A DNA stretch of 64,000 bases from positions 18,167,901-18,231,900 of the forward strand of contig CM028326.1 of NCBI GenBank assembly GCA_016647705.1. The letters are read 5' to 3'. The position numbers were made by a program, and so were the translations under genes. The notes below the pieces were generated by a model. That model ran no database searches, had not been told where the DNA came from, and saw nothing but the letters and a program-made list of their open reading frames with translations. The stretch is from Eucommia ulmoides (taxonomy: Eukaryota > Streptophyta > Magnoliopsida > Garryales > Eucommiaceae). Each line of letters opens with the position of its first letter. Position 1 is the stretch's first letter. Shown here in pieces: positions 12,284-23,781 of this stretch.

Positions 12284-12890
12284 TGAAATAATTAATTTCA
12301 TGAATAAATTTTAATCAAAAAGATAAAATTAAAATTTAATGGATAACATTAGTTAGTGAATTTAGATTAAAGGATTTCCCAATAAGATTAGATTGACCAG
12401 CTCTTATTACTCATTCGTGTGAAATCTATTCTGTTAAATTCAACAACTATCTCGCGGTATATCAGTTAATTTTGACTTTCTAATACTAATTAACTCGACA
12501 TTAAGTATTCGCAAGTGAAAAAAGAAGAAAATAGAGAAAAGAAAGTACCGGTTTTCTCCTTCTTTGAAGTACGTAGTACACATAATTACACTTTTGCTTA
12601 AAATATAAATTAAATATTACTTTGTACCCTAATATATTAATTTCATTATGTTACTCTTTCAATTTTACATTTTGTAAAATTTTAAACTGGAATTTAAAGG
12701 TGTTTAATAATTTTAATATTTTTTTTCAAAGTAAATTTCTTTCACTATTTGGTATAAATTGGTGTGGTTTGATCATACGATAAAATTAAGTCCAAGTATG
12801 TAATTGAATTGAAATATTAGGGGTAGAATAATGAAATTTCATTCGGGATAGTGTTATTAATTTTGAATTTTTTTCCCAAGACCTAGACCT
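9640..12890. other. Intergenic sequence upstream of the WRKY gene
   Basis: No gene is recognised. Contents: AAAAAT-rich tract at about 10904-10935; a C-rich then GA/GT-rich segment 11500-12190 with CT run 12078-12096 and no convincing protein; a 32-base poly-A run 12250-12281. The segment 11450-12250 has AT-rich flanks that may be decayed inverted ends, so it may be another non-autonomous element, but this is not shown. Confidence 0.5.
12250..12281. repeat. Poly-A tract, 32 bp
   Basis: An uninterrupted run of 32 A residues. Confidence 0.9.
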
Positions 12891-13203
12891 CATGCAACAA
12901 GAATTAACAATATTTTTAGAGACAATTTGTAAATAATATTTTTTAAAATACACACTCAATCATAATATCTTTATAATATTTATTTAATAAGATAATTTAA
13001 AAAATATATAATAAAGACTGAAAATTACCCTAATAAATATAAATTAATCCCCGATAAAATAATTGTCTTATAAGTTATTAGGACAATCTTTTATAAGATA
13101 CTTTTTAATTATCCCTATTAAATGCGTCCCAAAATTGTATATCTTAAAATAGATTTAGTACTCTTAAAAGTAAATTTTATTATAAATGAATTTTGTTATA
13201 GTG
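12891..13203 (+). mobile_element. CACTA-type MITE, copy B, 5' of the WRKY gene
   Basis: The element ends TTTTGTTATAGTG at 13203 and begins with a mutated terminus CATGCAACAAGAATT at 12891. A perfect 3-bp target duplication CCT flanks it (12888-12890 and 13204-13206). It aligns along its length with copy A at 8485-8788 in the opposite orientation. It lies 446 bp before the WRKY start codon, so it is part of the upstream region and could supply or displace regulatory sequence. The short frame 13122-13319 is not a gene. Confidence 0.85.
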
Positions 13204-13375
13204 CCTCAAATTTTGCAACAATCATTTTGAAAAACTCAATAATTTTGTTAAAAGTTCAAAACTCTAAATGCATAAAAGTTATTATAATTTTTTATTATAT
13301 AAAATTAAATTTTATGTAGTACAACAGTTTTGAAGCTGTGAAAAAATTAGTAAGTAATTTTTTTTGTGTGTTTTG

Positions 13376-13381
13376 TTGACT
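13376..13381 (+). promoter_or_regulatory. W-box-like TTGACT upstream of WRKY gene
   Basis: TTGACT matches the WRKY-binding W-box core TTGAC(C/T) and lies 268 bp before the start codon. Another TTGACT lies near 12472. WRKY genes are often auto- or cross-regulated through such boxes, but a six-base match is weak evidence on its own. Confidence 0.3.
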
Positions 13382-13600
13382 GAAAATCCTTAGTTTTTTA
13401 GGGTATTTAGAGGAAGGTTCAAAATGAGAAACGCTAATGTAAACTAGACCACAAAAGTAGTACGGGGTTGAGGGGAAAAAAAATAATAAATCTGCAAATA
13501 TTTTCTCCTCAAGCCACCCCCCCTTGCATATTTGGTCTCCTTCTCTCTGGTCTCATCTCCCCCTCTTTTATTGCCGAGTCAGTTGCACCGTTCCAATACT

Positions 13601-13607
13601 TCCTACA

Positions 13608-13642
<35 letters not shown>
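13601..13642 (+). promoter_or_regulatory. (CT)n tract just before the WRKY start codon
   Basis: A CT/TC run of about 40 bp, with one TTTC interruption, ends 7 bp before the ATG at 13649. CT-rich tracts in plant 5' leaders can act as Y-patch or GAGA-factor (BBR/BPC) sites. It is very likely transcribed as 5' UTR. The function is inferred. Confidence 0.5.
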
Positions 13643-13643
<1 letters not shown>

Positions 13644-13648
13644 CTTAT

Positions 13649-15818
13649 ATGGCCAAACGGAGTGGACTCTCCATTGATCCAGATAGCACAGGACTATTAC
13701 TACACAGACCAACTGTCATCAATTCATTCCCGGAAGACCACCACCGCCACTACAATCACCACCGCCAGTACCATCACCACCGCCTGAAGCTCGAACCACT
13801 CATGGAACCTCGTTCTCCTCCGGCCACTATTCAATTCCCAGTCAATCTCAACTGCTCACATGGTCACGAAGGATCCGATGACAAACGGAGGATCATCGGC
13901 GAGATGGACTTCTTTGCGGAAAAAAAAGTCAGCGACCTCGATCGTCGGGAAGAAACTTCCGATAGAAAAGATTTGAACGGACCCAGTGAATTGGATTTCA
14001 ATGTGAACGTGAGTTACCCATTTGATCTTTCTCTTGATTCGATCTTGTTTCTGATGATGAATTATATTTTATTGATTTTTTTTTTGGGGGGGGGGAATAT
14101 GTATAGACTGGTTTACACCTTGTTACTGCAAACACAAGCAGCGATCAGTCAATAGTGGACGACGGAGTGTCGCCGAACTCCGATGATAAAAGATCTAAAA
14201 ACGAAGTGAGTTTCATTAATGATTTCTTAGTTCTCATCCACCATTTCATCGTGGGTCGCTTCGGAATTTCAATTTTTTTTCCATTAAATTCAGTATTTTT
14301 TATTTCCAGCTTGCGGTTCTTCATGTTGAGATGGAGAAAATGAGCTCGGAGAACCGGCGGCTCCGGGAGGTGTTGAATCAAATGACTACAAATTACAACA
14401 CTCTCAAGATGCATTTCGGGATGCTGATGCAACAAACCGCCGGCGACGGTCACTCCGAAGATCAGAAGGGACAAATCGGTCAAGTCATGAAGCCTAGGCA
14501 GTTCATAGATCTTGGGTTGGCAGCCGGTGCCGGAGAAACCGATGAGCCCACGTCACTGTCTTCATCGGAAGGGAGAAACGGCCAGGAACGCTCGCGATCG
14601 CCGGTGGAAAACGACCGAGATAATAAAGCTTTGAGAAGAGATGATAGCCCAGATCATGGGTCGGATCCGGGTTGGGTCCCAAACAAGGCTGCAAGGCTAA
14701 ATCCGAATTCAAAGAACGTGGATCAAGCCACCGAAGCAACCATGAGGAAAGCAAGGGTTTCCGTTAGAGCTAGATCCGAAGCTCCCATGGTATGCAAGAT
14801 ATTAAAATATAATTGTTTATTTATTTATTTTCAATTTTAATTAAATTCTACTAGAAAAAAGTTTATTAATTGTTACTGAAATATATATATATTTGTATTT
14901 TTTATATATTTTTTTAATGAAATTGGACACATTTTCAGATTACAGATGGATGCCAATGGAGAAAATATGGGCAAAAAATGGCAAAAGGAAACCCGTGCCC
15001 TAGAGCTTATTATCGTTGCACCATGGCCGCTGGTTGCCCTGTTCGAAAACAAGTATGTTTCTAAATTTAAATTTGAATTTCAATTCGAAGGAATTTTATT
15101 TTAAATTAGTTATTATTGTTGTTTAAATTTGTAATTAATATACTTGATTAAATTAAACTAGGTTCAAAGATGTGCTGAAGATCGAACGATCCTCATCACA
15201 ACATATGAAGGCAATCACAACCATCCGTTGCCGCCTGCCGCTATGGCCATGGCCTCCACCACCTCCTCAGCAGCCCGAATGCTTCTCTCCGGCTCTATGC
15301 CGAGCGCTGATGGACTAATGAACTCGAATTTCTTGGCTAGGACCCTCCTCCCTTGCTCATCAAGCATGGCCACCATTTCTGCCTCCGCCCCATTCCCCAC
15401 CGTTACATTAGACCTAACACAATCCCCTAATCCATTACCATTCCAAAGGCCGCCGAACCAATTCCAAGTCCCGTTTCCAATTCCACCCCAAAATATGGGC
15501 GGCACTGGCGGCTCAACTCCAACTGGCCCCGCATTTCCCCAAATCTTCGGGCAAGCTCTGTATAACCAGTCTAAGTTTTCTGGGCTTCAAATGTCGCATG
15601 ATCACATGGAAGGTTCCCACTTGGGCGCCCACCAGCAACAATCGCCAATGCACAACTCATTGACAGACACTGTGACAGCACTCACCGCCGATCCAAATTT
15701 CACTGCCGCATTAGCTGCTGCCATCACCTCCATCATCGGAGGTTCTCAACCTAACAATAGTGTCAACATCACAAACAACAACAACGACAAAAATAAAGAA
15801 GGTTATACGGGAAATTAA
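13649..15818 (+). CDS. WRKY transcription factor, group IIb
   Basis: A nuclear DNA-binding regulator of the group IIb class (AtWRKY6/31/42 type), which binds W-boxes in stress, senescence and phosphate-response genes. Five exons: 13649-14008, 14107-14205, 14310-14789, 14939-15052 and 15162-15818. All introns are GT-AG and in phase, giving 569 aa. The start [10 protein letters not shown] is chosen because IIb proteins start this way; the longer frame from 13532 would translate the CT tract. Residues about 154-195 form a leucine-zipper coiled coil ([11 protein letters not shown]), followed by a basic [11 protein letters not shown] stretch near 299-309. WRKYGQK lies at 320-326 and the zinc finger at C340-X5-C346-X23-H370-N-H372. 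The intron after PVRKQ (VQR type) is diagnostic of groups IIa/IIb. Conserved C-terminal motifs [13 protein letters not shown] and [12 protein letters not shown] are present. It appears intact. Exact regulation is unknown; a W-box and a MITE lie upstream. Confidence 0.95.
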
Positions 15819-17438
15819 AAGTGTTTAAATTTTTATTTTATTTTATTTTTTGGTTAATTTTTTTTGGGTATTTCATATATTGAATGGGGATTGGAAAGTG
15901 AATTGATCACACCTCCAATTGTTTTGGGGGGATTGGAGTTGGGTGAAGAAGGGATTTTCTTTTCTTCTTCTTTTTTTAGGGGTTGGAATAATGTGGTACA
16001 AAAATGTAAGTCAATATATAGAAAAGAAATGGTGAAAGGGAAAAATATGGACATTTTGTTTGTTTGTTTGGATAAAGAAAAATAAGGCATATAGTAAAAA
16101 AAAAAATTGTATTATTCTATCCCTTTGTTTTTTTGTCAATATTCTATGTATGTTTTTGTCCATTTTGGGAGCAAAAAGTTAAAAATGAAAATGGGTAAAA
16201 GATAATAAAGGAAGCCCTATTCATATGGCAGTCAAGTTGGGAGTCAACAAAATCGTCTCGAAGTTGTTAGAAATGCTAATGTTTTGTTTGACACGGAAGA
16301 GAGAGAATTGAGTGCTTGTCTCATTTGAATTTGTCTTTAGCCACTTTGGCCCACTCGTCTTTACAAACTTTTCTCCATTGGGATCCTAATAAGTTGGGGG
16401 AAACTTCTACCTCATATTATTTTATTTCTCCCTTTTCGACATTAAAATTAATTATCACCAAACTTTCACGCTGCACTTGGAAGGTAATTAAATGAGGATT
16501 TTCATTTTTAAAAAAATTACAATTTTTTTTTCTTAAAATCCTTTTTCTTGGTACTACTAAAAGTGATTTGTAAAATCTATTGAATTTGTAAAATGAGTTT
16601 GTAAAGAGAGAAAAAAGATATTTCTAAATCCCTTCATGTGTCAAATCCCTCTATAGAGAGATTTTATTTTTTCAAATATGTATAATTAAAATGATATTAT
16701 TAAGATTATATTATTAAAATATGTATAAAAATAATATAATTAAAATAATATGCTTAAAATGATATTTCAAAAAATTAGTGATAAAATAGTATAATTAAAA
16801 TTATACAATAAATATAAAGATAGTATAGTTAAAATAGGTATAAAAATAGTATAATTATAATGACATTACTAAAAGTAAAATTATACTATTAAAATAAATA
16901 TAAAAATAATATTATTAGTTATATTTTCATATTTTTTATTATTAAAATTTAATGAATTTCAAAATTCAATGTACAAATATTTGTCTATCGAAAGAAAGAA
17001 ATTATGAAATTAGACAATCAAAGCTTTCATCTAAAATAATTAGGAATTTGTAAATGATAAGATATTAAAATCCAGAATTTTAAAATTCTATCATTTACAA
17101 ATTTCATATATTTATCAAATCTCTTACCCAAACACAACTTAGAAACCAATTTATTGAGTTGAGTGATTAGACTTCTTAAACCCCAACAATGATCGAACTA
17201 TTCCTAAATAGTTGGATTTCAGGTTTTAATTTATATATATATATAAAACCCGCATTTGAAAATTAATCATGCGAAAATATTTTGCTCAGAGTTATTAGTT
17301 AGTTTTTCAACAAAATTTAAATTAACGATACAAAATATCTCTAACGACTTAATTAATGCCCATAAATATTTAACCTTAATACCCTTGTGTGATTTCAAGG
17401 TCAATAATCATCCCCTACCTCTTATGGGAATAAATACT
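15819..17438. other. WRKY 3' region and AT-rich MITE-like sequence
   Basis: The 3' UTR of the WRKY gene presumably ends within the first few hundred bases; no unique poly-A signal could be chosen. From about 16500 to 17135 the sequence is AT-rich with repeated ATAGTATAATTAAAAT strings. It contains a hairpin near 17043-17102 whose arms are AATTTGTAAATGATA and its complement. The end CTTACCCAAACACAACT resembles ends of non-autonomous DNA elements. Confidence 0.45.
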
Positions 17439-17685
17439 AACACATAAACCAATTTTGTGAATGTTTATAATGGATTAAATTTATGAAAATTATACCATTA
17501 CATTTCATCCTCTTCATTTTGATATCCATATCAATTATTTTTTAGTGAAAAATGTACTTAAGCAATGAATGTTCACTTAGACAATTTTATCAATAAGTAT
17601 TTCGTTTGTTTATTGAATGTTCACTAAAGCAATTATCCCAAAATAATATTTATTATTTATTTTCGTGCGTGTTCACCACATATAT

Positions 17686-20600
17686 TGTTGACCCCAAAGG
17701 TGTGAATCCCTAAAAAATTGATGATAACAATATATTTTTGGTTTTGGTATTTAATGTGGTTGTCGAATGTGTTTAGACTGATAAAAACTATATCGAATAC
17801 ACCACAAGGAATGATAAAGAGGATAATTCAGGAAGATGATAAAGGATACTCAAGGAAGAATCTCAAGATGGATTCAATGAAGATGAATTCATAAATGAGG
17901 AGTCAAAGAAAGACCAAGACTACAAGATATGGAAGAGGTGTGGGAGGGATTAAAATAAACCATATTGTATATTCAAAGAGAAGGTAAAACTCTATCCCTA
18001 CCATCTTAATACACATTGATTCTTCTAGAACATACAAAACACTTATCACTTGTATACTTATGTGGCATCTTGAATTATCCGATATACACATGTGTTTTAT
18101 TGTTTTTTAGAATATGAAAAGATAAAATGGAAAAATGATTTAAATTAAGTTGAAATAAGGTTTAAGAATGAAAAAAGCTAGAACGGATTGACTGAACCAA
18201 ATAGCTGGTCAACTGATCCCACCGAGCTACCAATAACCTAATTTAAAAAACAAAAAACCTTACCCAGTCGACCAAACCGAATATCCAATCAACCAATTCC
18301 ACCAGTAAGCTAGAAATTTGAAGGAATTGATCCTTAGAGCCAGAAGACCGATTACATTAGTAGGTTGTCTAGGACATTAGATTATAAATATTGGTCAACC
18401 GATTTATGAGATTGTTTTGATACATTGAGCAAAAACCTAAATTTGAACGTGAATTGAATATTATATTGATTCAAAAATGTTTGTAACTTGCATTAAACAT
18501 TTTATCTTTGATTTGAAGCAACTAATCAAATTATAAGACAAGATTAAGGGGTCAAATCTCATCTAAGAGTTACAATTTTTCTATCCTAAATTGTAGCTTT
18601 TTTTTTGTTGCCACTTGTCTCCTAATGACTATATGCTCAAATTAGGATGGACTTAAACATTTAATGCTTGTATATCATCTGATTGGTTGTGTCTAACGTT
18701 CACTACATTAAATTACAATAAATTCATATCAAATTGCTCACATTGATGCACTACTCCTCTGTTTTGAAGAAGAAATATGAGAGAAAAAAACACATAATTC
18801 TTCTACTTTTTCACACTTTGTACATTCTTAGAGATCCATTCGTGTGTGAATAATAATTATCGAGTGATATAGTGATGTAATTAACGTTACATTGTAAAAA
18901 GAGTATAATCGTGTGACATTTACCTAATGAGCCTTTATAAGAGAAAATTATTGTTTCAATTGGTGAACTCCTTGAGAAATTGAATTAAGAAACAACTTCA
19001 CAACGATTATTATTCATTGTGTAAATCTCATATTATGTTGGTGAGTTCGTTCTGAGTTGTATTATATTTGATTTGCTATTATTTCTCTTGTGTGTTTAAC
19101 TTGCATATATCAAGAATTATTTGGACTTGTATATTTTGCTTCTAGATGATATTGCTTGAAATCGTGACAAACGAATTGGATATTCATACGTGAGCTTTTT
19201 AAGTGATTAAATCTATCACTTGTGATAACCCACATTTTTGTGAAAACCAAAAAAAAAAAGATTTCTAAGATCAGTCCAAAATGGATTTTCATCATAATCA
19301 CAAAATTAATTAGAATTGGTATATTGCTGCCGGCGAGATTAAATTACTCATCGAGAAAGAATCATACCATACTGCTTGCACTTTATTGAGTTAATTGACT
19401 TTATTATATATCTCGTGATCTTACTATGAGGGTGTGAATTGTAACTTAGACAAGGGTGTTGGTCTAAGCAAGAGAACTGTAATTAGGAATAAATATAATT
19501 TGTTTAGTAAGAAAGTAATAAGATATAAACATAGCTTGTCTTGAAATAGTTATAGCAATGTATAAATGTACATTACCTTGTGAGAAAGTAGCAAGGCATA
19601 AACGTAGCTTTCCTTGTGAGAGTTGTAACAAAACGTAAATGTACCTTGTTCTGTGAGGGTGTAACGATTTAGTCTTTATGGGGTAAGAAGATTCGAATTA
19701 TAGTAGATTCACAGTCCCCAAAATAACTTGGGAAAGTAGACGTAGGTAAGGAAGGGCCTTACCGAACTACTATATATCGTTGTGTCTCTTGTCTTCTACT
19801 GTATCTCTTGTGTGTGCCTATTTATAATTGTTTTAATTTTCCGCTGTACTTAATTGACATTTTTATTACGTTGAATATTTGTTAAGTGTTAAGTAAAAGA
19901 ACAAAAATAAAAAGAAACAAAAAAATCAGTTAGAGCTAATTGCAATACCTACTTCACCCCCCTCTTGGACATACTCAGACCAATAATTGGTACTAGAGTT
20001 TCGTTACGTATATGCTTAAAATCCATACCAAAATTGATCCATTTCAAATAACTTTAGATTCACCTTACCTAAAGATCATCCATGCACCGGCCACATTTAT
20101 TCACTGACGCTAATTATGTATCCTGGAAGGTCAGAATGATTATATTCTTTCAGGCCACCAATTATGAGGCATGCCGCGTGATTAAGAATTTTCCCTATAC
20201 CTAGGAAGACCGTAGATTCACGCAAGGTCAATAAGACTGAATCTAAGTATGATGAGTCGGATGTAAAATTAATATCTTCAAATACCCAAACTACTAAAAT
20301 GGAAAAAGTAATTAAATTAAGTTGAAAATTTGGTTTAAGAATGAAAATAATTGCTAGAATCGATCGACAGAACCAAATAGTTGGTCAACTGATCCCACTA
20401 GTAGTGTAATTTGAAAAACAAAAGGCCATACCAAATCGATCGATCCCAAGAATCGATCAACCGGTTCCACCAGTAGGTTAGATATCTTAGGGAATTAATT
20501 AATCGATCAACCAATTAGCACCCACTAGTTAACTGAGTACACTAGTAGGTGCAAATCTAAAATCGTAAAAGTAATTGATTAATCGATCCTTAGAACCAGT

Positions 20601-22550
20601 TGATTGATTACACCACTAGGTTGTCTAGGACACCAGATTATGAATATCAGTCAATCGATTTATGGGATTGTTTCGATACATTGAGGAAAAACCTAAATTT
20701 GAGCTTGAATTGGACATTATATTAATTCAAACATTTTAGAACTTTAATTAAATATTTTATATTTGATTTAAATTAATTAATTTGAATTATCAGACAAAAT
20801 TAAGGGGTCAAATCTCAGATCTAAGAGTTGCAATTTCTCTGCCCTAAAGAGTAGCCTTTTTTGTTGCTACTTGTCTCCCAACGGCTATATGGTTAAATTA
20901 GGATGAATTGAAATGTTTGATACTTGTATATCATCTGATTGATTGTGTCTAACTTTCACTATATTAAATTACAACAGAGTCATACCAAAATGCTCAAATA
21001 GATGCACTATATAAGAAGAACATATGTTTTAAAAAGACTCATAAGAGAAAAGCACACGAAATTCCTCCACTCCTTCACACTTTGTACATTCTTGGAGATA
21101 TATTCTTATGTGAATAATACTCCTTGTGCATAATCAAGTGATATAGTGTTGAAATTGACACTACATTGTAAAAAAAGTGAGATTGTGTGAGATTCACCTA
21201 ATCAACTTTTGTAAGAGAAAAATATTATTTCAATTGATGAACTCCTTGAGAAATTGAGTTAAGGAACAACTTCACAACTATAATTCTTCATTGTGTATAT
21301 CTTTGATCACGCCGGTGAGTTCGTTCTATGTTGTATTATATTTGAATTGCTATTATTTCTCTTGTGTGTTTAACTTCCGTATATCTTAATTGTTTTGACT
21401 TGCATATCCTGTTTTTAGATAATATTATTTGAAATCGTGATAAATGAATTGGATATTCATACTTGACCTTTCCAAAAGAGTAAATCTATCACTTGTGCAA
21501 TTCAACATTTTTGTGAAACCAAAAAGACTTTTCAAAGATCAATCCAAAAAGGGTTTTCAATATAATCAGGAAATTAATTGGAAGTGGTATTTTAGACACG
21601 AGAACTTGCAGTGCCTGAGAGATTAATTAACTCATCAAGATATTAAATCTCCCGCATACCATTCCAATAAGAGATGAGCTAATTGGACGTTTTCACTAAG
21701 CCTTCTTAGAGGTCAACATTATATTGAAAATTGTCATAGCTCATACCTGAGAAAGAATTATACCATATTGATTGCACTTTATTAAGTTAATTGATTGTTA
21801 CATATATCATATGATCTTCATCCTATACATCTATCTCTACGTGATTACTTATGTACGTACTTAATTTTCATATCATTGTACATGCACTTCTACTACCAAC
21901 TACCAAGAGTCAATATAGGGTGTATTGAGATGTAGGTAATTGATAGAAACTCCAAGAAATAGACTCGTTAAAATCTAAACAAAATAAAATTTTATACTGT
22001 AAGGGTGTGAATATTAACTTAGACGAGGGTGTTGGTCTAAGCGAGAAAATTGTAGCTAGGAATAAATGTAGTTTGTCTAGTGAGAAAGTAGCAAGACATA
22101 AACGTATATTGTCTTGTAAGGAAGTTGTAGTAAGGTATAAATGTATCTTACCTTATGAGAGAGTAATAAGGTATAAACGTAACTTCCATGTGAGACTTGT
22201 AGTAGACCATAAACGTATCTTGTTATGTAAGGTGTAACGCTTTTGTCTTCACCAGGTAAGAAGATCTGAATTATAATAGATTATAAATCTCCAAATGAGC
22301 TTGTAGGACAAGACGTAGGTAAGGAGGGGTCTTACTGAACTACTGAATATCGTTGTGTTTCTCGTCTCTTACTCTATCTCTTGTGTGTGCTTGTTTATTC
22401 TTGCTTTAATATTCCGTTGTACTTGTTTAACACTTAGATTACATTACATATTTGTTAAGTAAAATAACAAAAATAAAAAGAGACTAAAAATCGGTTAGAG
22501 CTATCCACAATACCTAATTCACCCCCTTCTTGGATATATTTGGATCAACA
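17686..22550 (+). mobile_element. Copia (SIRE/Maximus-like) retrotransposon, internally deleted
   Basis: LTR 1 spans 17686-19985, starting TGTTGACCCC. A primer-site-like TGGTACTAGAG (19988-19998) follows. LTR 2 is 5'-truncated, from about 20290 to 22550, and ends ATCAACA. A perfect 5-bp target duplication TATAT (17681-17685, 22551-22555) proves both outer ends belong to one insertion. LTR 1 from about 18125 onward matches LTR 2. Only about 300 bp of internal sequence remain, holding the start of gag. The deletion removed everything from early gag into LTR 2. Long LTRs, the TGTTGA start and the gag motif fit the SIRE/Maximus lineage. Confidence 0.85.
20088..20201 (+). pseudogene. Copia gag N-terminal fragment
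   Basis: A 38-codon frame reads RPHLFTDANYVSWKVRMIIF and continues to a stop at 20202-20204. This matches the N-terminal gag signature of plant Copia elements (pattern RPP.F.G.NY.YWK.RM). It is a stub left by the internal deletion of the element around it. Confidence 0.75.
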
Positions 22551-23073
22551 TATATTATTCCAACAAAAAATGCGACGTAATTTAGTAAACATTCACTAAA
22601 TCATAATCATACTTTTGACTTAGTGAATGTTCACTAAAGCAATTAACACAACACATTATTTAACTTAGATTTGTAAATGTTCACTAAAAAACAACTATAA
22701 AAGGTATATGATTTCAATTAATAAATATTTACTGAATAAATTACCCCAAACAAAATGCAATTTATTTTAATGAACATTTACTAAATCAATTCACCAACAC
22801 AACAAAATATTACTTACTTTGTGAATATTCACTTAGACAATTTTATTGGCAAATATTTATTTGTTTAGGAAATATCAATTATAATTCAAAATTTTGCAAA
22901 GAATTTTCAACAATTTCTAAACTATTTTTAATGTACATTCACTTTTGACTTTTTTTTCCTAGTAAAAAATAATCAACGTGGATATCAAAATGAAGAAAAT
23001 GAAATGCACAATGATATAATTTTCATTGATTTAATCTATTGTGAATATTCACAATATAAGTTTGTTTGTTGAT

Positions 23074-23781
23074 TTTTATTTTTACAATTGGTGAATTGTT
23101 AAGTGACATTGACTATTTTTTTTTTTTGGTGTATGTGTTTTTTTTTTTGGGTATACGACATTGACCATTTTTAGGAAATATTCACTTTTGATTTTTTTTT
23201 TTTTATTTAAAAATAATCAATGTGAATATCAATAATAATCGAAATATTCACTTTGATTTTTGACATTTTAAAAAAGAAATCAAACCAAACCATTTATATC
23301 CTCATTAATATAATCAAGAAACCAAAATTTCATGGTGTTTGGTCTACAACACGGTTTTCGTGTGTGCAATGCATCGGCTGCTATTATTTGCCTTACTGGG
23401 AAAGGCATTAAATAGATGGGTCAACTTGGACTCTAGATTATATAGATGCGCCCATTTTAGCTGGACTTATATACATTGGCCGACTTCCATGGATTTTCAT
23501 GTGATTTTCTGCTCTCTCTTTTTTTTTTTTTTTTTTTTTTTTTAAAGAAGTTGAGTGTTGAAGGTTAGTTGTACATGTGGGCCCTCCAATGCTTGTTTTA
23601 TAGGATTAGCTAGTTGGGAGCGGAAAGTGCGCTTTGGTGTAACACGAATTTGGTTGTAATATGACTTGGGACAAATTTTATTTTTGGACCATAATTGACA
23701 ATTTTTTGTGTGGTCTAATTATTTTATTGCGTTTTTGTTTAAATTTTTTGTGAGTGTAATTTTAAAAAGTCTTTCTCCAAA
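23074..23781. other. Intergenic sequence before the CslD fragment
   Basis: AT-rich, with ATATTCACTTT-like echoes of the element to the left and a 25-bp poly-T run at about 23519-23543. No gene is seen. Confidence 0.5.

Larger units (their letters stand above)
17439..23073. mobile_element. Foldback-type DNA element split by a Copia insertion
   Basis: The left terminal repeat (about 17439-17545) and the reverse complement of the right one (about 22961-23073) align over about 105 bp, sharing TTGTGAAT, GGATTAAAT-type, ATGAAAATTATA, TTCATTTTGATATCCA and TTATTTTTTA blocks. The interior (17546-17680 and 22556-22960) is an irregular array of GAATGTTCACTAAAGCAATTA-like units. Without the inserted Copia element the host would be about 760 bp. 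It has no coding capacity. Confidence 0.75.

Noticed and set aside
13509..13712. Minus-strand Arg-Glu-rich frame over the WRKY leader
   Set aside because: It is the antisense of the CT tract and first WRKY exon.
14145..14483. 112-aa minus-strand frame, and 14503-14754 and 15215-15505 minus
   Set aside because: Antisense shadows of WRKY exons.
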